A DNA stretch of 64,000 bases from Mogibacterium sp. (GCA_017404265.1 JAFRCS010000011.1:1-64000); one strand, 5' to 3'. Numbered from the stretch's first letter, positions 25,867 to 34,816 are shown. Notes: generated by a model from the letters alone, not told the origin. Program-made: numbers and translations.

Positions 25867-26769
25867 TCAGATGAACCACTCTATGCTCTCCTCAAGCAGT
25901 TTTCTGTCCTTGGATCTGTGCTGTCCGCAGGCGTTGGTAACAATGGTCTCGCCCGGCTCCATCGATGTTGTCAGCCAGACGTTGCCGCCTACCACGCAGT
26001 CGTCTCCTATCTTTGTGTCACCGCCGAGTATCGTAGCTCCGGCATAGATGATGACATTGTTTCCTATGTCAGGATGACGCTTCACTCCCTTTACAGGAGT
26101 GCCGGACTCCGTAAGAGCAAAGCTCTTGGCTCCGAGCGTCACGTGCTGATATATCTTCACGTGCTCGCCTATGGTTGTGGTCTCGCCTATTACAACACCG
26201 GTGCCATGGTCTATGAAGAAGTATCTTCCGATCGTAGCGCCCGGATGTATGTCGATACCGGTTGTCTGATGGGCCAGCTCCGTCATGATCCTCGGGATCA
26301 TAGGGATCCCCATCTCATAGAGCTTATGGGCGATCCTGTATATCGCTATCGCGTAGAACGCCGGATATGTGATGATCACCTCGTCCGGGCTCTTCGCGGC
26401 AGGGTCGCCTTCGTAGCCCGCCTGGATGTCGGTCTTAAGGATCTCAAGTATCCCCGGCAGAGCGTCTATGATCTCATTCACCTTTTCAGCGGCCTCTTCA
26501 TGATCGTCCACGACCAGCTCAAGGCACTGATCCAGCGCGTCATAAGCCTGCATAAGCTCATATGTCCTCTTCTCCGTCTCAACGAATCTGGCGCGCGACT
26601 TTCCGAAGTGATACGGAAACATCGCCCTTAATAGATGATCTATGGCTTCAGCGACCTTCTGCTTCATTCCGAGAAGCGAGCCGTCGTTTGGCCTTGTATC
26701 TATCTCCGTCATCCTGTACGCGAGATCTTCCAGATGTCCCGCCACAGCGCCCTTCTTTTTGATTGTCAT
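25867..26769 (-). CDS. Serine O-acetyltransferase (EpsC/CysE type)
   Basis: Enzyme that acetylates L-serine with acetyl-CoA, the first step to cysteine, 300 residues. An N-terminal helical domain is followed by the left-handed beta-helix of hexapeptide repeats: HQTTGIDIHPGATIGRYFFIDHGTG and VIGETTTIGEHVKIYQHVTLGA, with the catalytic HPGA and DHGTG segments. The length and N-domain fit the EpsC/SrpH group rather than short CysE. No cysteine synthase gene adjoins it. Its terminator contains the tRNA-Sec promoter. Confidence 0.9.
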   Translation of the reverse strand: MTIKKKGAVAGHLEDLAYRMTEIDTRPNDGSLLGMKQKVAEAIDHLLRAMFPYHFGKSRARFVETEKRTYELMQAYDALDQCLELVVDDHEEAAEKVNEIIDALPGILEILKTDIQAGYEGDPAAKSPDEVIITYPAFYAIAIYRIAHKLYEMGIPMIPRIMTELAHQTTGIDIHPGATIGRYFFIDHGTGVVIGETTTIGEHVKIYQHVTLGAKSFALTESGTPVKGVKRHPDIGNNVIIYAGATILGGDTKIGDDCVVGGNVWLTTSMEPGETIVTNACGQHRSKDRKLLEESIEWFI

Positions 26770-26778
26770 ATTGATCTC

Positions 26779-27354
26779 CTAAAGTCCTATCTCGTCCGCG
26801 ACGCCTCTCATCGCCTCTAGAGATACATCTACGAATGTATCCCAATCCATTCCCGTTTTTTCGATAAGGCTCATGTACTGCCTGTTGGCTCCCGCCGCGA
26901 AGCGCGTCTCCTTGAACCTCTTGTTGACTGATTTATGCTTGACGCTCGCGATCTTCTTGTCCGGATAGATCTGAGCGATAGCCTTCAGAAATCCCGACAT
27001 AGGATCTGCTGCTATGATCGCGTATTCAAGAGTCGTCTCAGGGTTCTTGCCGCAAATAGGATTGTGCGACATGATGGCGTTCTCCATCACAGGATCGCCA
27101 AAGCCCTCGTCTCTGAGGATCTTTGCTGAAGTCGGTCCGTGAGTCGCCATGTCCTCTCTCCACGGGCATGTCTCCTCGTCCAGATCGTGCAGCAGTCCGA
27201 CGATGCCCCAGTATTCGACATCTTCCGGTGCCAGTTTCTCAGCCAGGCCTCTCATTATAGCCTCGACCGCGTAACAGTGAATTATGTAGTGCTCGCCTTT
27301 GACGTACTTGTGCAGCAGTTCGTTAGCCTGCTCTCTAGTGAGTTTTGCTTCCAT
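26779..27354 (-). CDS. HD-domain phosphohydrolase-like protein
   Basis: Metal-dependent HD superfamily protein of 191 residues. HYIIHCYAVEAIMRGLA gives the first His, GLLHDLDEE the HD pair, then MATHGPTSAKIL and IMSHNP, with Asp in IIAADPMSG. This arrangement resembles the small HDIG-type hydrolases with a nucleotide or unknown substrate. It lies 9 bases before the acetyltransferase gene and after pnp, so it may act on nucleotides, but that is inference. Confidence 0.8.
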   Translation of the reverse strand: MEAKLTREQANELLHKYVKGEHYIIHCYAVEAIMRGLAEKLAPEDVEYWGIVGLLHDLDEETCPWREDMATHGPTSAKILRDEGFGDPVMENAIMSHNPICGKNPETTLEYAIIAADPMSGFLKAIAQIYPDKKIASVKHKSVNKRFKETRFAAGANRQYMSLIEKTGMDWDTFVDVSLEAMRGVADEIGL

Positions 27355-27388
27355 TTGGGGTTCTTATCTCCTTTACCGTATAGTGCTT

Positions 27389-28204
27389 TTATATTTCTAT
27401 CGCAAGATCGACGACCTTGGCGAATACTTCTCTTGCCTTGCCGGCAGCTTCATTGACCTCGGCGCCCGAGAGCGGCTGGTCCAGGACTCCGGCAGCCATG
27501 TTGGTCATCAGAGAGATGCCGATTATCTCGCGTTTGGCGTGATTGGCAATTATGGCCTCAGGCACTGTCGACATGCCCGCCGCGTCGCCTCCTATGGTCC
27601 TTGAATACCTGATCTCAGCCGGAGTCTCAAAGCTTGGGCCGCTGAACATGGTGTAAACGCCCTCGCGGAGCCTTATTCCTTCGGCTGCGGCCGCCTTCTT
27701 CAGTTTTTCCCTGAGATCCCTGTCGTATGTATATGTCATGTCCGGGAACCTGGCGCCAAAATCGTCCAGATTGTCGCCTATCAAAGGGTTGCTTCCCGAT
27801 AAATTGATATGATCGCTGATAAGCATCAGGTCTCCGACATTCCAGTCCTTATTGACGCAGCCCGCGGCATTGGTGATTATGAAGCGCTTTACACCAAGAC
27901 CGACCAGCACTCTCGCGGGATACGCGGCTTTCTGCATGTCGCCGCTCTCATAGTAGTGGAAGCGGCCTGCCAGCATCACTATCTTCTTGCCCTTATATGT
28001 GCCAAAGACCAGCTGGCCTCTGTGATCTGAGACCTTGCCGGACTGCATGTTAGGGATGTCGTTGTATGAGAAGATGACCGGATCGGACATCCTGTCCGCG
28101 AAGTCGTTCAGTCCGGATCCGAGTATGATGCCTATCTCCGGGTCCTTAACACCGTTCTCATTCAGAAACGTGACAGTCTCTTTTATCTTTTCTCTGAGTT
28201 CCAT
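27389..28204 (-). CDS. punA: Purine nucleoside phosphorylase
   Basis: Trimeric-type (PNP-I) enzyme that cleaves guanosine or inosine with phosphate to base plus ribose 1-phosphate, 271 residues. Motifs include ILGSGLNDFAD (phosphate site), LAGRFHYYES, ITNAAGCVN and the purine-site GPSFETPAEIR, then AGMSTVPEAI. The full length and motifs support activity. It clusters with uridine kinase, suggesting nucleoside salvage. Confidence 0.95.
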   Translation of the reverse strand: MELREKIKETVTFLNENGVKDPEIGIILGSGLNDFADRMSDPVIFSYNDIPNMQSGKVSDHRGQLVFGTYKGKKIVMLAGRFHYYESGDMQKAAYPARVLVGLGVKRFIITNAAGCVNKDWNVGDLMLISDHINLSGSNPLIGDNLDDFGARFPDMTYTYDRDLREKLKKAAAAEGIRLREGVYTMFSGPSFETPAEIRYSRTIGGDAAGMSTVPEAIIANHAKREIIGISLMTNMAAGVLDQPLSGAEVNEAAGKAREVFAKVVDLAIEI

Positions 28205-28216
28205 TCCATACCCCCG

Positions 28217-28651
28217 TCAGATAAGCTCCGAAATGAGCTTTCTCGCCTCGGCTATGCTTATGCCCTGTTCCTTTGCTATTCGCGCAAGGTCTTCATACTC
28301 CGCCTTGCTTCTTTTGACTCCGTATCCGCTGACTTCCTTGACCCTTACTGGTCCGTACGGAGTGTCCAGAGTCTTTTCGCTCCTTTCAAGGATATGCCTT
28401 TCGGATATGAGCTCGCGTATGCCGATGGTTGTAGTGTATTTGAAGATGAGTCCGATGAAACGCTCCTTCTCAGCCTCTTCATCGGCGCACATCACAGTAA
28501 GCAGAGTAGCCGGACGCCCCTTCTTCATCTCTATAGGTGCAAGCGTAACGTCCCTGGCACCCTCTTCCATCAGCCTTTCGACCGCGAAAGCGAGCTCCTC
28601 CGCCGTCATATCATCGATATTGCATTCGAATTCGCAGATCCTGTCCTTCAT
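28217..28651 (-). CDS. Stand-alone LarC2-like (nickel-pincer cofactor nickel insertion) domain
   Basis: A 144-residue protein matching only the C-terminal half of LarC, the CTP-dependent nickel insertase of the lactate racemase pincer cofactor. Family-like segments are CEFECNIDDMTAEELAFAVERL, LAPIEMKKGRPATLLTVM and TTTIGIRE. The metal-binding N-terminal half (LarC1) is absent: the upstream neighbour is uridine kinase, whose stop directly precedes this ATG. In lactobacilli LarC is joined from two frames by ribosomal frameshifting; no LarC1 frame is visible here. It could work with a LarC1 encoded elsewhere or have another role. LarE lies two genes upstream. Confidence 0.78.
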   Translation of the reverse strand: MKDRICEFECNIDDMTAEELAFAVERLMEEGARDVTLAPIEMKKGRPATLLTVMCADEEAEKERFIGLIFKYTTTIGIRELISERHILERSEKTLDTPYGPVRVKEVSGYGVKRSKAEYEDLARIAKEQGISIAEARKLISELI

Positions 28652-29278
28652 TTATCCCTGCTGTTCTACCCTGGCCAGATGTGAGAGTATCTTGACCTTG
28701 ATAACGTCAAATACGACGTCGTTCATGCCGCTGTTGAGCACGATGTCCGCCAGATACTTGGTCGGCTCCACGTAGATGTAGTGCATAGGCTTTACCGTCG
28801 TCAGATACTGCTGGGCGATGCCCTCCACATCCCTTCCGCGGTATTTTACGTCACGGATAACGCGTCGGAGTATCCTCTCGTCGGCGTCCGCTTCAACGTA
28901 GATCTTGATGTCCAGCAGGTCCCTGAGATCAGGATTCTGCAGCACCATGATACCCTCTACGATTATGACGGGAGACGGCTTGATGGTGACTGTCTCCTGG
29001 CTCCTGTTGTGGATGGTGTAGTCATACACCGGACACTCAACAGATTCTCCGTTCCTCAGCTTTCTGAGATGTTCTATGAAGAGGTCAGTCTCGAAAGCGT
29101 CCGGGTGGTCGTAATTGATAAGCTTACGCTCTTCGAACGGGATATCATAGTGAGCCTTGTAGTAGTTGTCATAATAAATGACCGTTACTCTGTCGCCGAA
29201 CTCATCCTTGATACGGTTTGTGAAAGTCGATTTGCCGGAACCGGTCCCGCCGGCAACACCAATGATCAGACAATCCAT
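28652..29278 (-). CDS. udk: Uridine kinase
   Basis: Cytoplasmic kinase that phosphorylates uridine and cytidine with ATP or GTP, 208 residues. The P-loop is GVAGGTGSGKST at residues 7-18. YYDNYYKAH, INYDHPDAF and the VYDYTIHNR nucleoside-site segment follow. Full length. It is directly followed by the LarC2 gene with no spacing. Confidence 0.95.
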   Translation of the reverse strand: MDCLIIGVAGGTGSGKSTFTNRIKDEFGDRVTVIYYDNYYKAHYDIPFEERKLINYDHPDAFETDLFIEHLRKLRNGESVECPVYDYTIHNRSQETVTIKPSPVIIVEGIMVLQNPDLRDLLDIKIYVEADADERILRRVIRDVKYRGRDVEGIAQQYLTTVKPMHYIYVEPTKYLADIVLNSGMNDVVFDVIKVKILSHLARVEQQG

Positions 29279-29317
29279 TTTGCAGTCTCCTCCGATTTGT
29301 GCTCTAACTTATTTATT

Positions 29318-30094
29318 TTATAATCCAAGTTCCTTAAGGTCAATATTGCGAAGCCTTGGGGTTTTATCTATTTCGACCTCTTCGTACAGACCAGCCAGAG
29401 CTGCTTTGATTTCGCTTTCACGCATCAGCGCGTCAGCGTGCTGGCCCTCCGCGATCTGCACGAGCGCGTCCTTTCCTCTCATCCTGACCCTGAAGTCCCT
29501 GAAGCCCATGTCCTGCATGATGGCTTCGGCTTTTTCGGTAGTCAGGAGCTTATCCGATGTGATCTTTTCTCCGGTCCTGATACGTGTGGCAAGGCACGCG
29601 TAGGCAGGCTTGCTCCAGGTCGGAAGCCCGGCTTCCTTTGACAGCCTTCTGATATCTGTCTTGCTGAGCCCGCACTCCCTGAGAGGCGATCTTATGCCAA
29701 GCTCCTGCAGAGCCTTGGTTCCCGGTCTGTCAGAGACATCATCGGACGCGTTGGTCCCGTCACACACTGTGTCATAGCCGTCCTCTCCGGCAGCGGCTTT
29801 TATCGCGGTCATGATGTGGATCTTGCAGTAGTAGCAGCGGTCAGCGGGATTCGCGATGACCATCTCATCCGACAAAACATCGACTTCTATCACTTCAAAC
29901 TCCGCGCCTATCTGCTCAGCCAGTTTCCGTGCGTCTTCAAACTCAAATCCGGGCTGGAATGCAGATCTGACACAATAGGCCTTGACATCCGCTCCCGCCC
30001 TGACTGCCGCATAGAGCAGATACGCCGAATCGACTCCTCCGGAAAAAGCGACCGCTATTCTTTTGTTTTCTTCGAAGAATCCGTCAAGTTTCAT
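29318..30094 (-). CDS. larE: LarE-type ATP-dependent sulfur transferase
   Basis: PP-loop enzyme that activates a nicotinic-acid dinucleotide carboxylate and donates sulfur to build the nickel-pincer cofactor, 258 residues. The PP-loop is SGGVDS at residues 18-23. NPADRCYYCK and KPAYACLATRIRTG contain the cysteines; the latter matches the sacrificial Cys176 segment of Lactobacillus LarE. I chose the ATG at 30094; a GTG at 30103 overlapping the upstream stop would add three residues. LarB, LarA and LarC1 are not in the window, so cofactor synthesis here is incomplete. Confidence 0.88.
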   Translation of the reverse strand: MKLDGFFEENKRIAVAFSGGVDSAYLLYAAVRAGADVKAYCVRSAFQPGFEFEDARKLAEQIGAEFEVIEVDVLSDEMVIANPADRCYYCKIHIMTAIKAAAGEDGYDTVCDGTNASDDVSDRPGTKALQELGIRSPLRECGLSKTDIRRLSKEAGLPTWSKPAYACLATRIRTGEKITSDKLLTTEKAEAIMQDMGFRDFRVRMRGKDALVQIAEGQHADALMRESEIKAALAGLYEEVEIDKTPRLRNIDLKELGL

Positions 30095-30099
30095 TATTA

Positions 30100-30462
30100 T
30101 CACTCAAGCGACTCGCTGATGTAATACGCATTTACATGGCCTTCGGTTATGAGGACTGACTCCTGATGGAAGAACACACAGAGATCCTTTGCGATTTCCT
30201 CCACGACCGGTTTCTCAGCATCTATCAGTGTAAGCACCAGAGTGTTTTCTCTGGTATATGTCCCGTCTTCATGGATATATCCGCCCTCCTCCAGGTCGAA
30301 GGAAAACGGCGTTTTATACGCATAGCAGACATTCCTCATTATGCCTATGAACGTTTCCGTTTCAAAGAGCTGTTTTTTCTCAACAGAATCATTCATTCCC
30401 ACATATATTTTCGTTTCGACCATTTCCGCTGTCTCCTGTACTGTCTTAGCCTTTTTCACCAA
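30100..30462 (-). CDS. Small conserved-looking protein of unknown function
   Basis: A 120-residue cytoplasmic protein that I do not recognise. The core runs ETKIYVGMND, then TFIGIMRNVCYAYKTPFSF, an acidic EEGGYIHEDGTYTRENTLVLTLID and a C-terminal VLITEGHVNAYYI. The strand-helix-strand layout suggests a small alpha/beta fold. It is the first gene of the larE-udk-larC2-pnp run and overlaps the GTG alternative start of larE, so co-regulation is likely. Confidence 0.6.
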   Translation of the reverse strand: MVKKAKTVQETAEMVETKIYVGMNDSVEKKQLFETETFIGIMRNVCYAYKTPFSFDLEEGGYIHEDGTYTRENTLVLTLIDAEKPVVEEIAKDLCVFFHQESVLITEGHVNAYYISESLE

Positions 30463-30596
30463 ATATTATGATACCACACATAAGTTGTTTTGTGCCGCTG
30501 TCACAGATTATCGTTTTAGGCATTTATTGTTAACCTGAACAAAAAAGAAGGTTTCATTTTGTATTTTTTAAATACATTTATATTGCCGGAAAAGCA

Positions 30597-30625
30597 TTGC
30601 AATCGTGTTTTTAAATCAGTACAAT
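30597..30625 (+). promoter_or_regulatory. Promoter of the structured ncRNA
   Basis: -35 TTGCAA (30597-30602) and -10 TACAAT (30620-30625) are exactly 17 bases apart, with an AT-rich region upstream. They predict a start near 30632. Confidence 0.72.
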
Positions 30626-30631
30626 CAAGAC

Positions 30632-30996
30632 AAGAAGAAGGGACGCAATAGCCGGACGGAAAAGAAACCAAGGAAAGACTTTATAATCGGAAGTCGACGA
30701 AGTGATCCGGCAAACTACAAAAGCGCGGGACGCGCAGAAACGGAGGAGCAGACCAATGGGTGCAATTTATAAGGAGGCTGTTCCGGTATAAATCCTCTGC
30801 AAGGCATGCCTACTTAGTGGCAACCGGGAGTGAAAGAAGCCGGACACAAAAGATCTAATCAGCAGATGCGATCACGGGGCAGCCTCAGAAACACAAACAA
30901 GACAAAACAAAATAAGCCGTATTGCAGACATGTACGGCAAACAACTGAATATCAGGAAGTAACGAGGGACGGGCAAAGCCCGTCCCCTTATTGTTA
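30632..30996 (+). ncRNA. Structured non-coding RNA of about 365 nt, candidate raiA-type
   Basis: No convincing protein gene occupies this strand. Between a good promoter and a GC-rich hairpin the sequence has several long-range pairings: GCCGGA with TCCGGC (about 30651/30707), GACTT with AAGTC inside it, GGAGGCTG with CAGCCTC (about 30773/30879) and GCCGTA with TACGGC (about 30916/30933). The block around 30770-30840, with AAGGAGGCTG, GGCATGCCT and GTGGCAACCGG, resembles what I recall of the raiA-motif RNA of Firmicutes. That match is from memory and unverified. It lacks the conserved features of RNase P RNA, tmRNA, SRP RNA and T-boxes. Confidence 0.6.
30966..30994 (+). terminator. Terminator of the ncRNA
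   Basis: GGGACGGGC pairs perfectly with GCCCGTCCC around an AAA loop, followed by CTTATTGTTATGTT. It also lies downstream of hom on the other strand. Confidence 0.82.
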
Positions 30997-31038
30997 TGTT
31001 GATATTGAGTAATTGCTGAATATCACAGCATGCTTTTT

Positions 31039-32334
31039 TTATTCTACTTTCATTATATTGTCTATTGAAAGTATAACGCCTTCCTTCCTGATCGCTTCAA
31101 GCGCTTCGAGCAGTCTGGACTTTTCGACTTCGAATACTATGAAGATGATCGGAGCGGCATCTTCTCCGTTCACCTCATACGGAGACTTCTGCTGCATTGC
31201 TTCGATACTGATACCGTATTCTCCGAACGTGCTTGCGATTTTGCCGAGAACGCCGGTCCTTTCCGGGACCATCATCCTGATATAGTACTTATTGGATCCT
31301 TCGCCGGCGAATTCAAGTCCTGAATCATAGCGGAGCTGAGGTACAAGATCATACGCGGAGTCCTTCGCCAGCTTGCGTGCTATGCCTATCACATCACCAA
31401 GTACAGCACTGCCCGTCGGCAGAGGTCCCGCGCCGCGGCCGTAAAACATAAGGTTGTCTACTGCGTTGCCGGATACAAAGACAGCGTTGAATTCGTTGCT
31501 GACAGACGCGAGAGGATGACTGACCGGCACGAGCGCAGGCTCAACATTTCCGTACACTTTGCCGTCTATCTCCTTTGCGCTGGCAAGCAGTTTGATCCTG
31601 TACCCGTTCTCGGACGCGTATTCTATATCTTCAAGACCGACAGATGTTATTCCAACGGTAGGTATGACATCCGGTCCTGCGCCGATCCCGAATACAAGAG
31701 ACATCAGGATCGATAATTTATTTGCCGCATCAAAGCCTTCTACATCAGCGGTCGGGTCCGCTTCGGCAAATCCTTTAGCCTGGGCGTCCTTGAGCACCTC
31801 TTCATAAGGCGTTCCGTGCTCGCTCATCTGAGTGAGTATGTAGTTGGTGGTTCCGTTGAGGATGCCATGGACTTCTGTAAAGCGGTTGGACAGCAGAGCA
31901 GTCGTCAGAGAAGTCAGGATTGGGATGCCGCCGGCTACGGCAGCTTCAAATCTGAGCAGCACATGATTCTCCTGCGCTATCTTTGCGAGCTTGCTGCCGT
32001 TTGCCGCAAGAGCCGCCTTGTTGGCTGTTACTACGCTCTTGCCGTTTGCAAGTGCTTTTGCCATATACTCGGTCGCAGGCTCTATCCCTCCGATCAGTTC
32101 GATCACTATATCTATCTCAGGATCGTTCAGTATGTCATCTACATTCTGAGTGTATTTTTCCGGAGGAATGTAAATGCCGCGGTCTTTCTCAGGACTGCGG
32201 TTCAGTATTTTCACGATCTCGATATCGAGTCCCGTAGTTTCGTAAATCTTACGGCGGTTCATCTCGAGAGTCCGGTAAGTGCCTGTTCCGACATTTCCTA
32301 TCCCGAGCATGCCTGCTTTGATCTGCTTTTTCAT
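31039..32334 (-). CDS. hom: Homoserine dehydrogenase
   Basis: NAD(P)-dependent enzyme reducing aspartate semialdehyde to homoserine, 431 residues. The Rossmann GIGNVGTGTYR is near residue 11, the catalytic core has GILNGTTNYILTQM and GFAEADPTADVEGFDA, and a C-terminal ACT domain (RMMVPERTGVLGKIASTFGEYGI) allows feedback by threonine. It has its own promoter and is separated from lysA by a terminator, so it is regulated apart from the lysine genes. Confidence 0.96.
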   Translation of the reverse strand: MKKQIKAGMLGIGNVGTGTYRTLEMNRRKIYETTGLDIEIVKILNRSPEKDRGIYIPPEKYTQNVDDILNDPEIDIVIELIGGIEPATEYMAKALANGKSVVTANKAALAANGSKLAKIAQENHVLLRFEAAVAGGIPILTSLTTALLSNRFTEVHGILNGTTNYILTQMSEHGTPYEEVLKDAQAKGFAEADPTADVEGFDAANKLSILMSLVFGIGAGPDVIPTVGITSVGLEDIEYASENGYRIKLLASAKEIDGKVYGNVEPALVPVSHPLASVSNEFNAVFVSGNAVDNLMFYGRGAGPLPTGSAVLGDVIGIARKLAKDSAYDLVPQLRYDSGLEFAGEGSNKYYIRMMVPERTGVLGKIASTFGEYGISIEAMQQKSPYEVNGEDAAPIIFIVFEVEKSRLLEALEAIRKEGVILSIDNIMKVE

Positions 32335-32377
32335 TGTTCCTGTCCCCTTAGTCTTCTGTGAGTAAAATTTGAAAATA

Positions 32378-32406
32378 ATTATAACTTCAAAGTCAGAAAC
32401 TGTCTA
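32378..32406 (-). promoter_or_regulatory. hom promoter
   Basis: On the minus strand TAGACA (32401-32406) and TATAAT (32378-32383) are 17 bases apart, downstream of the lysA terminator and 44 bases before the hom start. Confidence 0.65.
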
Positions 32407-32407
32407 T

Positions 32408-32436
32408 TAAAAACTCAGGACCATACCGGTCCTGAG
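32408..32436 (-). terminator. Terminator of the dapA-dapB-ddh-lysA operon
   Basis: On the minus strand ACTCAGGACC pairs with GGTCCTGAGT around a four-base loop and is followed by TTTTAAT. Confidence 0.85.
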
Positions 32437-32458
32437 TAATGACATTTTATTTGCAGGT

Positions 32459-33760
32459 TCAGATCTCGTTTCTGATCATGTCCTCAAAGGATTCGCGTCT
32501 GACGATCAGTCTTGCCTTGCCCCCGCTTATCATGACCATGGCCGGTCTCGGGACCCTGTTGTAATTGGAAGCCATGGAATAGTTATACGCGCCGGTAGTG
32601 AGAACTGCTATCAGATCTCCCCTCTCCGGTCTGGCAATTCTTATATTCTCTGCTATCCTGTCACCGCTCTCGCAGCATCTGCCCGCGACCGTGCACTCGT
32701 AGTCTGCCGCTTCGTTCATTCTGGAAGCATTTAGAACGGTATACTGTGATTTATACAAAGCATATCTCGGATTATCGGTCATTCCGCCGTCAACAGTGAC
32801 ATAGTTGCGGTATCCGGGAATCTCCTTTACGCCGCCGGCAGTATAAAGAGTTACTCCCGCATCGGCTGCGATACTGCGTCCGGGCTCCATGTAAATTACA
32901 GGTTTTCGTATCCCGTACTCTTTGCACTTACGTTCCAGATGTTCTGATATCTCTTTGATCCTTCCTTCTATATCCATCTCCGGATCGTCGGCGGTATATC
33001 TTACTCCGAATCCTCCGCCTATATTGAGGATCTCAGTATGATGTCCGGTCTCCTGCTCAATGCGGGCGGCAAATCCCGTGAGTATGTCTATCTGCCTGAC
33101 GAATGAATCGCTCTCGAATATCTGGGATCCGATGTGGCTGTGGAATCCCGCGACTCTTATATTGCCGCATCCCAGAGCTTCCCTGACAAATGCATCTGCC
33201 TGTCCGGTATCGATCGGGACTCCGAACTGAGAGTCTACTCTTCCGGTATTGATCGCCTCAAGAGTGTGCGGATCGAGCCCTACGGTAAGTCTCAGAAGTA
33301 CGTTTTGACACACGCCCTTTACACCCGCGATGCTGTCAAGAGTCCTCAGTTCATTCAGGTTGTCGACCACGAAAAAACCTACTCCAGACTCTACGCCGTA
33401 GGCGATATCTTCATCCGTCTTATTAGTCCCGTGAAAGAACATCTTCTCCGGAGGAAACCCTGCTGCCAGTGCAGTATAGATCTCTCCGGGCGAAACGGTA
33501 TCCACGCACATCCCCTCTGACTGTATTACAGGATATATGCTCTTTACACAAAGCGCCTTGCTCGCATACAGCGGAGCCGCGTCTTCGCCGAAATAACGGT
33601 GCATGGCCTGCGTGTAGGTCCTGCAGTTCTTTCTTATCACATCTTCATCGAGGATATACAGCGGAGTACCGTATTCTGCCGCAAGATCTGCTGTGTCTAT
33701 GCCTCCGACCGCCAGATGGCCCTGTTCGTTTACAGACAGGTTGTCGTATAAGAGTTTCAT
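32459..33760 (-). CDS. lysA: Diaminopimelate decarboxylase
   Basis: PLP enzyme converting meso-diaminopimelate to lysine, the last pathway step, 433 residues. The PLP lysine is in PLYASKALCVKSI; NIGGGFGVRYT, EPGRSIAADAG and the C-terminal CESGDRIAEN with GAYNYSMASNYN complete the fold-III decarboxylase pattern. Last gene of the riboswitch-controlled operon. Confidence 0.97.
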   Translation of the reverse strand: MKLLYDNLSVNEQGHLAVGGIDTADLAAEYGTPLYILDEDVIRKNCRTYTQAMHRYFGEDAAPLYASKALCVKSIYPVIQSEGMCVDTVSPGEIYTALAAGFPPEKMFFHGTNKTDEDIAYGVESGVGFFVVDNLNELRTLDSIAGVKGVCQNVLLRLTVGLDPHTLEAINTGRVDSQFGVPIDTGQADAFVREALGCGNIRVAGFHSHIGSQIFESDSFVRQIDILTGFAARIEQETGHHTEILNIGGGFGVRYTADDPEMDIEGRIKEISEHLERKCKEYGIRKPVIYMEPGRSIAADAGVTLYTAGGVKEIPGYRNYVTVDGGMTDNPRYALYKSQYTVLNASRMNEAADYECTVAGRCCESGDRIAENIRIARPERGDLIAVLTTGAYNYSMASNYNRVPRPAMVMISGGKARLIVRRESFEDMIRNEI

Positions 33761-33781
33761 TGTTTTCCCCTTTTATGTCAT

Positions 33782-34762
33782 TTAGAGCATATGAGCAAGC
33801 AGCTCACTTCTGTCATGCTGCGACAGGTATGCCGGAGGAACGTCAAAAAGCGCCTTTGCTCCGCTTTGCCCCTCTTCATTCATCCTGTATGCTGCCCTTG
33901 CAGCAGCTGCAAGTATACTTCCTGTAAAGAAAGGATTAGAGTCAAGATCGAGTCTGTACTCTATTGTGTTATTGAATTCAAGGTCATTGCCAGTACGGCC
34001 GCTTCTCAGCACACTGCCGCCATGCGGCAGCCCGCTGTGTTCGCGGTCAAGTTCTTCCTGAGTAACGAAAGTCACGCTCGTGTCATATTCGTCGAAATAA
34101 TTAGGCATGGTCTTGATCGCCTGCTCTATGGCTTCCCTGTCCGCGCCTTCCTCAGCAACTACATAGCACGCGCGCAGATGCATGTCACGCGCGCAGAAGA
34201 CAGGATGTTCATTGTTCCTCACTCTGTCTACCGCGTCCTGTATAGGGACAGTGTACTGTCTCGCGTCAGCAACACCTTCTATGCGCCTTATGGCATCCGA
34301 GTGACCCTGACTGACGCCGCGTCCCCAGAACGTGTAGCTGTCTCCGTCCGGAAGAGCCGCGTCTGCGTATATCCTGGCCAGCGAGAAATATCCCGGATCC
34401 CATCCGCATGAAATGATGCCGACTTTGCCTGATTTCTTAGCCGCTTCATCGACATTCGCGAAATGTTCGGGTATCCTGGCATGAGTATCGAAGCTGTCGA
34501 CCACATTGCACAGTCCCGCGAGTTCAGGCGTCATCCACGGAAGATCCGTCGCGCTCCCCCCGCAGATGATAAGCACGTCGATGTCATCCTTCATTCCGGC
34601 TATGCTGTCATATGATCTCACAGTCGCTCCCGAAGCAGGGTTTACCGATGCCGGATCCCTGCGTGTGAATACTGCCGCTATCTCCATGTCCGGAGCGGCA
34701 GTGACCGCGCTCTCAACACCTCTGCCGATATTTCCGTATCCCACTATGCCTATTCTTATCAT
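33782..34762 (-). CDS. ddh: meso-Diaminopimelate D-dehydrogenase
   Basis: NADP-dependent enzyme that aminates tetrahydrodipicolinate directly to meso-DAP, bypassing the acylated intermediates, 326 residues. N-terminal Rossmann segment GIVGYGNIGRGVESAV; the central CGWDPGYFSLARIY and FWGRGVSQGHSDAIRRI are strong family signatures. Its presence with dapA and dapB, and without dapD/dapE/dapL here, indicates the dehydrogenase branch. Confidence 0.96.
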   Translation of the reverse strand: MIRIGIVGYGNIGRGVESAVTAAPDMEIAAVFTRRDPASVNPASGATVRSYDSIAGMKDDIDVLIICGGSATDLPWMTPELAGLCNVVDSFDTHARIPEHFANVDEAAKKSGKVGIISCGWDPGYFSLARIYADAALPDGDSYTFWGRGVSQGHSDAIRRIEGVADARQYTVPIQDAVDRVRNNEHPVFCARDMHLRACYVVAEEGADREAIEQAIKTMPNYFDEYDTSVTFVTQEELDREHSGLPHGGSVLRSGRTGNDLEFNNTIEYRLDLDSNPFFTGSILAAAARAAYRMNEEGQSGAKALFDVPPAYLSQHDRSELLAHML

Positions 34763-34816
34763 TTGGTTTTTCCTTTCTCTCTTCTCTCTATGTCCCTTTT
34801 TTATTCTATCGTACCA

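Noticed and set aside
28217..28651. The LarC2-like gene as a decayed fragment of larC.
   Set aside because: It has a clean start right after udk, full reading frame and operon context, so a functional stand-alone protein is the better reading, though not proven.
30632..30996. RNase P RNA, tmRNA or a T-box as the identity of the ncRNA.
   Set aside because: None of their conserved core sequences (for example the AGGGTGG box or a tRNA-like end) is visible.
30830..31012. A 60-codon plus-strand frame inside the ncRNA region.
   Set aside because: It spans the ncRNA terminator, has no good ribosome site and its composition fits structured RNA rather than protein.
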